Of a stretch of 58,273 bases of DNA, positions 1-8,455 are shown piece by piece (the first letter of the stretch is position 1; each line of letters opens with the position of its first letter). This stretch comes from Bacteroidales bacterium. Its GTDB lineage: Bacteria > Bacteroidota > Bacteroidia > Bacteroidales > UBA10428. The stretch covers positions 1 to 58,273 of the forward strand of contig JAFGSZ010000108.1 in the NCBI GenBank assembly GCA_016934395.1. The letters run 5' to 3'. The position numbers were made by a program, and so were the translations under genes. The notes under the pieces are model-generated. The model made no database searches and was not told the DNA's origin. It saw only the letters and a program-made list of their open reading frames with translations.

Positions 1-129
1 AAATACGAGCAGGATTTGGAAAGAGACAAAAATTTAACAAAACTGGGATACCATGTTTTAAGATTTACAGATGAAGAAGTAATCCATCATCTCGATAAAG
101 TAATTCGAGCGCTCGAATCGTGTATATAA
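1..129 (+). CDS. DUF559-type (endonuclease-like) protein, C-terminal fragment
   Basis: The window opens inside a reading frame that ends at a TAA at 127-129. The 42 visible residues include LTKLGYHVLRF followed by an acidic DEEV stretch and a helix, which matches the end of DUF559 proteins, a family with a Vsr/restriction-endonuclease-like fold. The catalytic part lies before the window, so integrity cannot be judged. In many bacteria DUF559 genes sit beside short GC-rich repeats like the one that follows here at 134-182. The family call rests on a short tail and is moderately sure; any cellular role (repair, nicking or mobile-element function) is not established. Confidence 0.6.
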   Translation, partial: KYEQDLERDKNLTKLGYHVLRFTDEEVIHHLDKVIRALESCI

Positions 130-291
130 CTCTCAATCCCCCTAACCCCCTTCGCCAAGGGGGAAGGAATCCGCTGCAATCTTGAGTTTTGGAAAAGTGA
201 ACTCGGATCAACTTGTTTTCTTGAAGACTGTAGTGATATTGACAGTTACAATTTAAAAGAATTGCTTGAGAAAGAAAAGGAGGATAGTTAA
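130..291 (+). pseudogene. Possible C-terminal remnant of an interrupted gene
   Basis: After the DUF559 stop the same frame stays open to a TAA at 289-291. Its first part translates the repeat (134-182). The rest reads as ordinary acidic, leucine-rich protein (FWKSELGSTCF ... LKELLEKEKEDS). There is no start codon or ribosome binding site. It could be the tail of a gene split by insertion of the DUF559-plus-repeat unit, or a chance open frame; I do not recognise the family. Confidence 0.25.
134..182 (+). repeat. Short GC-rich intergenic repeat, copy 1
   Basis: The stretch contains CCCCCTTCGCCAAGGGGGAA, an imperfect palindrome (CCCCCTT against AAGGGGG), followed by GGAATCCGCTGCAATCT. A second, slightly shorter copy in the same orientation is at 4689-4730. 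Similar repeats are scattered through Bacteroidota and often accompany DUF559 genes. Confidence 0.7.
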
Positions 292-463
292 ATAACTTTT
301 ATTAAAAGAAGAATAATAAACAAAAAGTTTTTAACGATAAAAAATAAATATATTAAATTAAAAAATAAACATTTACCAATATATATCCTATTAACTTTTA
401 ATAAGATTACTTGACTTTTGTAAACTAAATACTATATATTTGTTCTAATATTTGAAAGAAAGT

Positions 464-537
464 GCCCCCGCCGGGATTCAAACCCGGAACCTACCTCTTC
501 GGCAAAGAGTTGTTCAATTCAATTGAACTTCGGGGGC
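464..537 (-). tRNA. Degenerate tRNA-like sequence, anticodon GCC (Gly-type)
   Basis: Read on the minus strand the stretch folds as a tRNA. It has a 7-bp acceptor stem GCCCCCG/CGGGGGC, a D-stem GTTC/GAAC, an anticodon stem with loop TTGCCGA (anticodon GCC at 501-503) and a T-stem CCGGG/CCCGG with loop TTTGAAT. Several conserved bases are changed: U8 is A, G19 is A, A21 is T and C56 is T. The 27-43 pair is a mismatch, the variable loop has six bases, and the discriminator is A, not the U of bacterial tRNA-Gly. It is best read as a pseudo-tRNA or a tRNA-like relic of an integration site. A functional tRNA cannot be excluded. Confidence 0.5.
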
Positions 538-556
538 AATTTCAAAGAATTTAAAG

Positions 557-589
557 AAGGATAATAGTTAATGGCTGTTATCCTTTTTT
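557..589 (+). terminator. Rho-independent terminator-like hairpin
   Basis: AAGGATAATAG and CTGTTATCCTT form an 11-bp stem with one G-T pair and a 7-base loop, followed by a run of T on the plus strand. It points away from the tRNA-like sequence, and no upstream plus-strand gene is apparent, so what it terminates is unclear. Confidence 0.5.
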
Positions 590-967
590 ATTAATGCACT
601 GCAAGTTAGCGATGAATGCATGTTTATACAAATTTCACTGTTTTATTAATATTAACATTCCAGATTAGTTATTAACCCCGTCTTTTAAAGGTTTGATTGA
701 TAGGTTTTTAATATTAACAGTCATTTATTTTACTGAAAACTTGAGTGAAATTAATCATATACAAATTTACAGCATTAAGAAGCTAAAAAACAGGAATGTT
801 GATAAGTTTGGAAAATTATTCAATAACATAACTTACATAGTTAATGCGATATTTATTTATATTAGAATTATTAGAAAATCACTTTTGCAAATCAATAAGA
901 ATTTCTTAATTTGGTGCTGATTTTGTGTTGATTATATGATGTTGTTGGTAATAATAAATCAAAAAAT

Positions 968-2014
968 ATGAGCTTGCTTGACAATAATGATGACTTTTTC
1001 GACAAAGTTCAATATTTTGTAGAAACTCCTGTTGCTGAATTAATTCAAGGTAAGAAAAATAAGCAGGGAAGTCGTCTAAATTTCCATGAATTAATAGATG
1101 GATTTAAAGATTTTCAAAATATTTTAAAACATATTAAAAAGGATAATATCCTAATACTCCCTGAATTTAAAATTAGCGAATTACAAAATTTATTGAATCC
1201 TTTATTTAATAATGTTATTGAAATACAGAATAAGGAAAAGAAAGAAAATGAACCTGATGAAGCACAAAAACATTTAATTATTAAATTCTTTACTCTTCCC
1301 ATAAATATTCATGAACCAGACAGAGGAGGATACTTTGCAAGTAAAAAAGAAAAAATTTGGAATATAATAGTGCAATCTATTGCCCTTTCTAATGATAATG
1401 TAAAGACAGTGAAAGAAGTTAGATCAATTGTTAGTCATTTACAGGATATGAGGAAAGAAGCTGAACAAGATATGGAGGTAATATCTAATGTATTAGATTC
1501 AGCACAAACAGAATTATCTAAAGAGGGCGTTAGTACTCACGCAAAAAGTTTCAACGAACAAGCAGAAAAGCATCGTAAAAATGCAAAAAATTGGAAATAT
1601 TCCTCTTTTGCTTTAATTATTCTAACAATAGCAATTGTAATTTTTTTCTTTTTAATTATAACTAATAAAATTGATGAGACAGAAATTAGAAAACTCATTG
1701 AAACTAGCATACTCGCAACAATAATAATATCAATTCTTACCTTTTCATTAACTCTTACAATTAAAAACTATTTCGCAGAAAAGCATAACGAATCAATTAA
1801 TCAGCATAAAGCGAACTGTTTAAGTACGTTCAATACTTTTATTGACTCAGCTGATCAAGAAAGAAAACAGGCCATATTATTACAGGCTACGCAAACTATA
1901 TTTTCGCATCAATCATCTGGCTTCCTTTCAAAGGAAAATGATGTACAAAATCCAAACCCAATTGTAGAGATTGTTAGAAATATTGCAGGAAAGCAAAATC
2001 CTTTAGGGGGGTAA
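968..2014 (+). CDS. Coiled-coil protein with two membrane helices (DUF6161-like)
   Basis: The protein has 348 residues. A soluble N-terminal part (1-140) leads into a charged helical stretch likely to form a coiled coil (about 145-205), two hydrophobic helices (about 211-232 and 243-265) and a C-terminal tail (about 270-320, INQHKANCLSTFNTF ... QATQTIF). The tail pattern, with basic and His residues just after the second helix, resembles membrane proteins annotated as DUF6161 in variable genome regions. No enzyme motif is visible. A small membrane protein follows 41 bp downstream. Family assignment is moderate; the function is unknown, and a membrane-effector role in defence is only a guess from context. 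Confidence 0.55.
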   Translation: MSLLDNNDDFFDKVQYFVETPVAELIQGKKNKQGSRLNFHELIDGFKDFQNILKHIKKDNILILPEFKISELQNLLNPLFNNVIEIQNKEKKENEPDEAQKHLIIKFFTLPINIHEPDRGGYFASKKEKIWNIIVQSIALSNDNVKTVKEVRSIVSHLQDMRKEAEQDMEVISNVLDSAQTELSKEGVSTHAKSFNEQAEKHRKNAKNWKYSSFALIILTIAIVIFFFLIITNKIDETEIRKLIETSILATIIISILTFSLTLTIKNYFAEKHNESINQHKANCLSTFNTFIDSADQERKQAILLQATQTIFSHQSSGFLSKENDVQNPNPIVEIVRNIAGKQNPLGG

Positions 2015-2055
2015 TTTAAATTTTTTATTTTTAAGAATAGTAAATGATTTAAAAT

Positions 2056-2322
2056 ATGAAAAAAGCTATTAAAACAATAACCATTATAATTGGAATTGTG
2101 ATATTTGTCTTAATTGTAACAAATCCAACAAATAGAGATTTTAGAGATTATTTAAATTCAAAATCTTTAAGAATTGCTAAAAGTAGTTCTGAAAAATACT
2201 ATAGATATGGGAGATACAGAAACTATTTAATATTTTCGATATACAGATATAACTGTTATAATGGCGGTTGTGAAAGGTATGTGGAAATATTTAAAAATTT
2301 CTATAAAATTTGGAGGCATTAA
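2056..2322 (+). CDS. Small membrane-anchored protein, DUF4359-like
   Basis: The 88-residue product has one N-terminal membrane helix (about 8-22), then NPTNRDFRDYL and a Tyr-rich C-terminal part (YLIFSIYRY ... IFKNFYKIW). The NPT-xx-DF-xx-YL motif after a membrane anchor and the closing IFKNF segment resemble DUF4359 proteins. It lies 41 bp after the coiled-coil membrane gene on the same strand and may be co-transcribed. A small hypothetical; role unknown. Confidence 0.5.
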   Translation: MKKAIKTITIIIGIVIFVLIVTNPTNRDFRDYLNSKSLRIAKSSSEKYYRYGRYRNYLIFSIYRYNCYNGGCERYVEIFKNFYKIWRH

Positions 2323-2420
2323 AAATCAGCTTATTAACTGATTTTAATATCTTCATAAGATATAAATTATTTACATATATATCAGTTATATAAATAAATA
2401 TCCATTTTTTCACATCAGGG

Positions 2421-2461
2421 CCAACAATGAATCCGCTTCATTCATTTGGGGTGGGTTTTTT
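2421..2461 (+). terminator. Weak terminator-like hairpin
   Basis: AATGAA/TTCATT (2426-2431 with 2437-2442) flanked by CCA/TGG is followed by GGGGTGGG and a run of six T. It plausibly ends the transcript of the two membrane-protein genes. The GC-rich segment between stem and T-run is atypical. Confidence 0.35.
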
Positions 2462-2571
2462 ATAAGAAAAATAGTTAATTTTTTAATTGTACTTGGTTAT
2501 CACTCATATGGGATAATCTCAACACTGATGGAATTAATATATACTGGAAATTCCATTAAAAAATTAATTCA

Positions 2572-2579
2572 TACCTTTG
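2572..2579 (+). promoter_or_regulatory. Bacteroidetes-type -7 element for the FRG gene
   Basis: TACCTTTG fits the TAnnTTTG consensus and ends 48 bp before the ATG at 2628. No clear -33 TTTG is visible at the usual spacing. Confidence 0.45.
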
Positions 2580-2627
2580 TATATAAGCGTAATATATTAA
2601 AAAAATGTTTTAGCAAAATTATAGCAG

Positions 2628-3449
2628 ATGACGACGGATTTAGAACAATTTAAAAATGAAATTTTTCAGAAATATAATCATTTATGGATAACTGAAAAAC
2701 CTGTTAGAACATTAAGTCAATATTTTAGAGCTGTATATATTTTGAGTAATAATTATAATACTGAATTGTGGTTCAGAGGGCATGCAAAAGATACATATAA
2801 AAACATACCAACATTATATAGAGAACAAACAAAATATGAGGTTCTAAATGAAATTCGAGAATTTGATACATTACAAGAGTTTAAAAGAAAAAGCAAAATT
2901 AAGAAAGACACAGATTATGAATATTTACATTTAATGCAACATTATGGTCTTCCTACAAGATTGTTGGATTGGACAACAAGTTCCATACTAGGTTTGTTCT
3001 TTGCAATACATGATCATGATGAATGTGATAATCCACATGTTTGGATTATCACACCAAAAGATTTTAATAAGTTTTATCATGAGCAAAATAAAGTTTATAA
3101 TTTTTTTGGTTCAGAAGTTGATCCTAAGATAAAGGGATATTTTAATATAATAGATGAACAATTTGATAATCTACCTGAAAATCCAATTGCAGTGCTGCCC
3201 TCTTTTTATGATGAGCGAGTTATTGCTCAGAAAAGTTGCTTTATTTTGTTTGGCAGGAATAATACGCCTTTGGAAAACTTAATTGATGACGACGTAAAAT
3301 TTGATTTAAGTAAAATAACAATTGATAATGATTCTGTATGGTTCATTTTAGAAGAGTTAAATCAGGCTGGGATAAATTATTATTCCGTTTATCCTGATAT
3401 TGAAGGCTTGGTAAAAGACTTAAAGCTTAAATGGCGGCATAGAATCTAA
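2628..3449 (+). CDS. FRG domain-containing protein
   Basis: The 273-residue protein carries the hallmarks of the FRG domain: W48-F-R-G51 after a predicted strand, and H105-Y-G-L-P-T-R-L-L-D-W115 followed by a hydrophobic helix (LGLFFAIHD). It has no signal peptide or membrane helix, so it should be cytosolic. FRG proteins are common in variable genomic islands, and some are toxin or anti-phage candidates; no biochemical activity is assigned to this one. A DUF4145 gene follows after 12 bp, so the two are probably one operon. A -7-like element lies upstream. Confidence 0.85.
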   Translation: MTTDLEQFKNEIFQKYNHLWITEKPVRTLSQYFRAVYILSNNYNTELWFRGHAKDTYKNIPTLYREQTKYEVLNEIREFDTLQEFKRKSKIKKDTDYEYLHLMQHYGLPTRLLDWTTSSILGLFFAIHDHDECDNPHVWIITPKDFNKFYHEQNKVYNFFGSEVDPKIKGYFNIIDEQFDNLPENPIAVLPSFYDERVIAQKSCFILFGRNNTPLENLIDDDVKFDLSKITIDNDSVWFILEELNQAGINYYSVYPDIEGLVKDLKLKWRHRI

Positions 3450-3461
3450 ACCCTAAAAACA

Positions 3462-4079
3462 ATGCCAATATTATTAGATAGTCAATTAGATATAAATAGA
3501 TGTCCCCATTGTAATGTTAATAAACCAAATTTAAAGGAAGTAACACATTTTGATACTTTTAATTATAAAGGATCCAATTTAAGAAAATGGAAAGTTTATA
3601 GTTGTGCAAATTGTGGTGGAGCAGTATTAGCATCTGCAAAAGGAGGGGCTAAAGAAATCACAGAAATGTATCCTAAATCAATTAAAGTCAGTGAAGTTAT
3701 TCCAAAAAGAGCAAAGGAATATCTTGAACAGGCAATAGACAGTATTCATGCTCCATCTGGGGCTATTATGTTAGCTGCATCCTCAATTGATGCGATGTTA
3801 AAAGAACAAGGATATAATGACGATGAAAGTCTTAATAATAGAATTAATAATGCTGTTACTGATCATTTAATAACTGAGGGCATGTCAAAATGGGCACATC
3901 AAATTAGGTTAGATGCTAATGCACAAAGACATGCAGATGAGGATTTTGAATTGCCAAAAGAAGAAGTTGCAAAAAACACTATTGATTTTGCATTAGCTTT
4001 GGCTGAATTTCTATACGTGTTACCAAGTAAAGTTAATAAAGGTATTGAGGTTACTAAGTCAGAAAAAAAGCCAAATTAA
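3462..4079 (+). CDS. Zinc-ribbon DUF4145 domain protein
   Basis: The 205-residue protein has an N-terminal zinc ribbon (C14-P-H-C17 and C48-A-N-C51) and a helical C-terminal part (about 75-190) of DUF4145 type. Recognisable blocks are PKRAKEYLEQAIDS, AASSIDAMLKEQG, LNNRINNAV and an alpha-helical RLDANAQRHAD segment. DUF4145 domains occur alone or fused to nuclease and helicase modules in restriction-like systems and are usually uncharacterised. Only 12 bp separate it from the FRG gene, suggesting paired function. The domain call is good; the role is inferred from context only. Confidence 0.75.
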   Translation: MPILLDSQLDINRCPHCNVNKPNLKEVTHFDTFNYKGSNLRKWKVYSCANCGGAVLASAKGGAKEITEMYPKSIKVSEVIPKRAKEYLEQAIDSIHAPSGAIMLAASSIDAMLKEQGYNDDESLNNRINNAVTDHLITEGMSKWAHQIRLDANAQRHADEDFELPKEEVAKNTIDFALALAEFLYVLPSKVNKGIEVTKSEKKPN

Positions 4080-4106
4080 TATCTATTTAGGCGAATGAAC
4101 CCTTAA

Positions 4107-4421
4107 TTATTCTTTTACCTTAACAAAGCCTTTCATTACCCAACCTTCCTGCCCTGAAGCAGTTCTTATTTTGTAATAATATTCATCAGAAAGTAAAACC
4201 GTTACCGATTCACCTTTCAGGCAAAATGTGATTATTATATCCTTATTCTTATTGCTTTCCCAAATATTTACTTTTTCAATATCTGAACCATCGACGAAAG
4301 TGTTTATTATCCCTTCTTTATTAATCTCAGTATAATTAGAGTTTTTTTCTTGGTTGGATGAATTCTGAGTATTACAGGCAATAAATGTCAAAAAAAGAAA
4401 AACTAACGTATATTTTTTCAT
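4107..4421 (-). CDS. Small lipoprotein with SH3-like domain
   Basis: The 104-residue precursor has a signal peptide ending in the lipobox FIAC (C16), so it is predicted to be exported and lipidated. The C-terminal half (VTVLLSDEYYYKIRTASGQEGWVMKGFV) has the G-x-E/Q-GWV signature of bacterial SH3 domains, which often bind cell-wall peptides. It runs convergent to the DUF4145 gene and is the last gene before the second repeat copy. A specific ligand cannot be predicted. Confidence 0.7.
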   Translation of the reverse strand: MKKYTLVFLFLTFIACNTQNSSNQEKNSNYTEINKEGIINTFVDGSDIEKVNIWESNKNKDIIITFCLKGESVTVLLSDEYYYKIRTASGQEGWVMKGFVKVKE

Positions 4422-4688
4422 TTCTGTATGTGATTTGGATTACTAAATACTAAATATAGTGATTATCATCAATTTATCAAAAATGATTTATTACCTATAT
4501 TTTCAAAAAATCTCAGCAAGATCCAATATTGTAAATTATATAAAAGCTTAAAAAAGTTTAAACCTATTTTTATATAAATAACTGTATATTCCTAATACTG
4601 CAAACTTTCGCTTATGCCTTTAAGTAAGTTTTATTTATCTGGTTTTAAAATTTCTCATATTAGTCCTTTATCGTAATATCAGCGAAAT

Positions 4689-4730
4689 CAATTCCCCCTT
4701 CTCCAAGGGGGAAGGAACCCGCTCCAATCT
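4689..4730 (+). repeat. Short GC-rich intergenic repeat, copy 2
   Basis: CTCCAAGGGGGAAGGAACCC and the flanking CAATTCCCCCTT and GCTCCAATCT match copy 1 (134-182) in the same orientation, with a 6-7-base deletion and a few substitutions. The two copies bracket the accessory genes. Confidence 0.7.
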
Positions 4731-5179
4731 CACTTCCTGATAAAACTATTACACACTATAAATATTTTTACCTTAAATTAAGATACTTTACCTCAGCTTA
4801 AAAGATAATTACACAATAGAAAATATATCCATAAAAAACTTAGAAATTTAGCCTGGGATTGTATAAGTCATCAATAATTAAAATGAAAAACAATATCAAA
4901 AAAAGCGCTCCATATTAATAACTGAAAGCAATTTCCTTTCAGAATACAAGCTAAATTTCGAATATACTTAATAATTATAAGAAATGCCATTTTAAATGCT
5001 TAAATAACTGACACTTATATTATTTAACTAAGGATTATCATTCTTCTGAAATTTAGAACGAAAACAAATAATACCCTTCTTTGAGTATAATTATCAGAGA
5101 AACAAGGCAGTAAAAAATATTGATATGAAATCACCGGATTTTTTAATTTCAAAATCAGAAATTCAATATAAAGTATTTA

Positions 5180-5209
5180 TTTGTCAGGAATTCAAATTCA
5201 CTATATTTG
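5180..5209 (+). promoter_or_regulatory. hppA promoter (-33 TTTG, -7 TATATTTG)
   Basis: TTTG at 5180-5183 and TATATTTG at 5202-5209 are separated by 18 bases, which fits the Bacteroidetes housekeeping promoter. The leader to the ATG at 5307 is roughly 90 bases and shows no Shine-Dalgarno sequence. Confidence 0.7.
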
Positions 5210-5306
5210 CAACTTATTTTTTATGAAATTACTCAAATTAAGACCATTAAGATAAAAAACGATAACAGAAATTTACGATTTAATTATAAACTAAAATTTA
5301 ATTGAT

Positions 5307-7589
5307 ATGGCAGGTATTTTTTGGATTGTTCCTTTAGCAGCCTTACTGGCGCTGCTCTTTGCTTATATCTTCTTTAAGGGTATGATGAAAAACTCCGAAG
5401 GGACAGATAGGATGAAAGAAATTGCGCAGTATGTGAGAGAGGGCGCTATGGCGTATTTAACCCGGCAATATAAAGTGGTGGGTTTTGTATTTATAATTTT
5501 AATGATCATTCTTATTGTTCTGGCATATTTCAAAGTACAAAATCCGTTTGTACCTATAGCTTTCTTAACCGGAGGTATTTTTTCCGGCCTTTGCGGGTAT
5601 TTGGGTATGCGCACCGCCACATATGCCTCTGCAAGAACGGCACACGGAGCTTCTCAGTCGCTGAATAAAGGTTTGCAGATTGCATTCAGAAGCGGCGCTG
5701 TAATGGGACTGGTTGTTGTTGGTTTTGGCTTGCTGGATATTAGTCTCTGGTACATTATCCTTACCAAACTGGTTTATACTGCAGAACATATGCAAAACGG
5801 CCTGAGCTTTTTAGGACTGGATTTTGTTCACTCAGGAATTACAGAACACGAAAAATTTGTTGAAATTACTGCAACCATGTTAACTTTTGGTATGGGTGCT
5901 TCCACACAGGCATTGTTTGCACGTGTAGGTGGCGGAATTTATACCAAAGCTGCTGATGTAGGAGCTGACCTGGTTGGTAAGGTAGAAGCAGGGATTCCTG
6001 AAGACGATCCCCGAAATCCGGCTACTATTGCCGATAACGTGGGCGATAATGTAGGTGATGTTGCCGGTATGGGCGCAGACCTTTATGAATCATACGCCGG
6101 TTCTATTCTGGCTACTGCTGCATTAGGGGCCGCATTACCTTTAATTGGCGGTGAAATTGATCAGACCAAGGCAATTATTGCTCCGATGATTGTTGCGGCT
6201 ATTGGAATCATACTCTCCATTGCCGGGATTTTTATGGTACGTGCAAAAGAATCGGCAACACAGAAAAACCTGCTAAACGCTTTACTACTTGGAACAGGCG
6301 GAAGTTCCTTCCTGATCCTTGTTGGAGTGGCAGCACTTGCATATTTCGAGTGGATTACCTGGGGAATTTTCGGATCTGTTGTTTCCGGCTTGGTGGCCGG
6401 TGTTATTATAGGACAGGCTACTGAATATTTTACTTCAGATGAATATAAGCCTACCAGAGGAATTGCCGGACAGGCACAACAAGGCCCTGCAACCACCATT
6501 ATCGATGGAATTGCTGTAGGTATGTTCTCAACATGGATTCCCGTTGTAACCATAGTTCTAGGTATTATTTTCGCCTATGGATTTGCAGGAGGATTCAGCA
6601 ACTTTGCCATGGGTGTTTATGGTATAGGTTTTGCCGCTGTGGGAATGCTATCAACGCTGGGAATTACGCTGGCAACAGATGCATTCGGACCCATTGCTGA
6701 TAATGCCGGTGGAAACGCTGAGATGGCTAAACTTCCTAAAGAAGTTAGAGAGCGCACCGATGCCCTCGATATGTTAGGGAATACAACTGCTGCTACTGGT
6801 AAGGGTTTTGCTATTGGATCAGCAGCGTTAACTGCACTGGCTCTTCTTGCCGCTTACATGGAAGAAGTAAGGTTATGGCTTGGCCGCCTTGCGGGTGATG
6901 GATTCAAACAAATTGGCGATACACTTTTCTATAAAGACAATATACCTGTTGTGGCTGAAGGACAAAAAGCCATTCAGCTGGCAGGCGCCCACATTAATGA
7001 TTTTGTCGAAGCATATAACCTGTCGATCTTTAATCCAATGTTACTCGGTGGTTTATTCCTCGGCGCCATGATGGCTTTTGTTTTCTGTGCCATGACTATG
7101 AAAGCTGTGGGCAGGGCTGCAGGAGCTATGGTGGACGAAGTTAGACGTCAATTTAGAGAAATTCCCGGGATTATGGATGGTACTGCTACCCCCGAATATG
7201 CTAAATGTGTGGCAATCTCAACAAAAGGTGCACAAAAAGAAATGCTTGTTCCTTCATTATTAGCCATTGCAGTACCAGTTTTTATTGGTATTACTTTAGG
7301 AGTTGCCGGTGTAGTTGGCTTACTTGCCGGCGGATTAACCGCAGGATTTACCCTGGCTGTAATGTTGAATAATGCCGGTGGTGCATGGGACAATGCTAAA
7401 AAATATGTAGAAAAAGGGAATTATGGCGGAAAAGGAAGCGAAACACACAAAGCCAGTGTTGTTGGCGATACTGTTGGTGATCCTTTTAAAGATACTTCAG
7501 GGCCATCATTAAATATCCTTATTAAATTAATGACTATGGTTTCTGTGGTTATGGCAGGATTAACCGTTGCATTAGGATTTTTTGCATAA
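5307..7589 (+). CDS. hppA: Membrane-bound pyrophosphatase, ion-pumping
   Basis: This 760-residue protein has about 16 membrane helices. It hydrolyses cytosolic pyrophosphate and uses the energy to pump Na+ and/or H+ across the inner membrane. The substrate-binding signature is clear: [20 protein letters not shown] then [18 protein letters not shown], plus the C-terminal [15 protein letters not shown]. The [10 protein letters not shown] segment has Ala where potassium-independent enzymes have Lys, so it should be potassium-stimulated. Length is normal for the family. It stands alone with its own promoter and a strong terminator. Whether the coupling ion is Na+, H+ or both cannot be decided by reading. 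Confidence 0.96.
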   Translation: MAGIFWIVPLAALLALLFAYIFFKGMMKNSEGTDRMKEIAQYVREGAMAYLTRQYKVVGFVFIILMIILIVLAYFKVQNPFVPIAFLTGGIFSGLCGYLGMRTATYASARTAHGASQSLNKGLQIAFRSGAVMGLVVVGFGLLDISLWYIILTKLVYTAEHMQNGLSFLGLDFVHSGITEHEKFVEITATMLTFGMGASTQALFARVGGGIYTKAADVGADLVGKVEAGIPEDDPRNPATIADNVGDNVGDVAGMGADLYESYAGSILATAALGAALPLIGGEIDQTKAIIAPMIVAAIGIILSIAGIFMVRAKESATQKNLLNALLLGTGGSSFLILVGVAALAYFEWITWGIFGSVVSGLVAGVIIGQATEYFTSDEYKPTRGIAGQAQQGPATTIIDGIAVGMFSTWIPVVTIVLGIIFAYGFAGGFSNFAMGVYGIGFAAVGMLSTLGITLATDAFGPIADNAGGNAEMAKLPKEVRERTDALDMLGNTTAATGKGFAIGSAALTALALLAAYMEEVRLWLGRLAGDGFKQIGDTLFYKDNIPVVAEGQKAIQLAGAHINDFVEAYNLSIFNPMLLGGLFLGAMMAFVFCAMTMKAVGRAAGAMVDEVRRQFREIPGIMDGTATPEYAKCVAISTKGAQKEMLVPSLLAIAVPVFIGITLGVAGVVGLLAGGLTAGFTLAVMLNNAGGAWDNAKKYVEKGNYGGKGSETHKASVVGDTVGDPFKDTSGPSLNILIKLMTMVSVVMAGLTVALGFFA

Positions 7590-7603
7590 AAAATATTATT
7601 CGT

Positions 7604-7644
7604 GCTAAATAAAAAAAGCTGACTAAAAAGTCAGCTTTTTTTTG
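7604..7644. terminator. Bidirectional terminator between hppA and lpxH
   Basis: AGCTGACT (7617-7624) and AGTCAGCT (7629-7636) form a perfect 8-bp stem with loop AAAA, flanked by A and T runs, so it can end the convergent hppA and lpxH transcripts. Confidence 0.9.
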
Positions 7645-7651
7645 CCTGCTT

Positions 7652-8437
7652 CTATATTTTTCGTCTTACTATATTTTTTTCATTTTCAGGATACAATGAT
7701 TTTAGTTGAAAATCTCCATCTTCCAGAACACCATAAGTATAATTATTGATCCAGTCTCCCAGGTTAATCACCCTGCTTTTTTCGTTAATGGTAACATCAG
7801 ATGGGATATGGCGGTGCCCGAAAACAAAAAAATCAAAATACGCATGCTGTAATTTTTTTCTGGCAAAAACAATTTGAAATTCATTATAATCACCCCTGTA
7901 AGGTTCAGCCACAATACCTTTGGCATACCGGCTTTTTTTCGACCAGGTATGACCTATGGCCATTGCAAAATTCGGATGCAGGCGGGCAAAAAACCATTGC
8001 AACAAGCGATTTGTAAAAATTCTTTTTAAAATTTTATAACTGAAATCTCCCGGTCCTAACCCGTCACCATGCGCAAGAAAAAATTTTAATCCCTGCAGGG
8101 TTTTAATAATGGGGGTTCTGTATAGTGTCAATCCCACTTCCTTTGGCAAATAATCATAAACCCACACATCATGGTTTCCGGTAAAATAAAAGATTTGAGT
8201 GCCATTATCCGAAAGTTCTGCCAGTTTCCCAATAAAACGTGTAAAACCACGAGGAGCAACGCGTTTATATTCGTGCCAGAAATCAAATATATCCCCCATT
8301 AAATATAATTCCGCTGTTTCGGGTTTAATATCTTCAAGCCACTGCACCAATAATTTTTCCCGTTCAGCACTTTTTTCAGGAGGGTACAATCCAAGATGAA
8401 GGTCAGAAATAAAATAAATCTTCTTTTTCTCAGTCAA
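7652..8437 (-). CDS. lpxH: UDP-2,3-diacylglucosamine diphosphatase (lipid A synthesis)
   Basis: This 261-residue calcineurin-type phosphoesterase cleaves UDP-2,3-diacylglucosamine to lipid X and UMP at the inner membrane, the fourth step of lipid A synthesis. All metal-binding blocks are present: S-D12-L-H14, G-D49-xx-D52-FW, G-N88-H89-D90, H123-GDG and G-H208-R-H210. Basic and aromatic residues between about 133 and 180 fit the lipid-binding cap. It ends the minus-strand run that starts with the two DUF4369-thioredoxin genes, 18 bp after the second. The LpxH family is clear; paralogues acting on other substrates exist in the phylum. Confidence 0.88.
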   Translation of the reverse strand: MTEKKKIYFISDLHLGLYPPEKSAEREKLLVQWLEDIKPETAELYLMGDIFDFWHEYKRVAPRGFTRFIGKLAELSDNGTQIFYFTGNHDVWVYDYLPKEVGLTLYRTPIIKTLQGLKFFLAHGDGLGPGDFSYKILKRIFTNRLLQWFFARLHPNFAMAIGHTWSKKSRYAKGIVAEPYRGDYNEFQIVFARKKLQHAYFDFFVFGHRHIPSDVTINEKSRVINLGDWINNYTYGVLEDGDFQLKSLYPENEKNIVRRKI

Positions 8438-8455
8438 AATTTTCTATCCGTTTTA

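Larger units (their letters stand above)
292..967. other. A/T-rich gap holding only the tRNA-like element and a hairpin
   Basis: Apart from the tRNA-like sequence (464-537) and the hairpin (557-589), no gene is convincing. A 75-residue TTG-initiated frame at 693-920 has the composition of random A/T-rich DNA and no family resemblance. Confidence 0.6.
4422..5306. other. 885-bp non-coding gap before hppA
   Basis: No gene is seen on either strand. It contains the second repeat copy (4689-4730), a perfect 7-bp hairpin CTGAAAG/CTTTCAG (4922-4942) with no T-run, and the hppA promoter at its right end. The length and A/T richness fit the edge of an inserted block or a decayed gene. Confidence 0.6.

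Noticed and set aside
464-537. Functional tRNA-Gly
   Set aside because: Altered U8, G19, A21 and C56, a mismatch in the anticodon stem and an A discriminator make an ordinary tRNA-Gly unlikely; kept as tRNA-like.
693-920. 75-residue TTG-initiated frame
   Set aside because: A/T-rich composition, many Ile/Asn/Lys, no family or ribosome binding site; likely chance.
5363-7393. Several minus-strand frames inside hppA
   Set aside because: They are opposite-strand shadows of a well-conserved gene with no independent signal.
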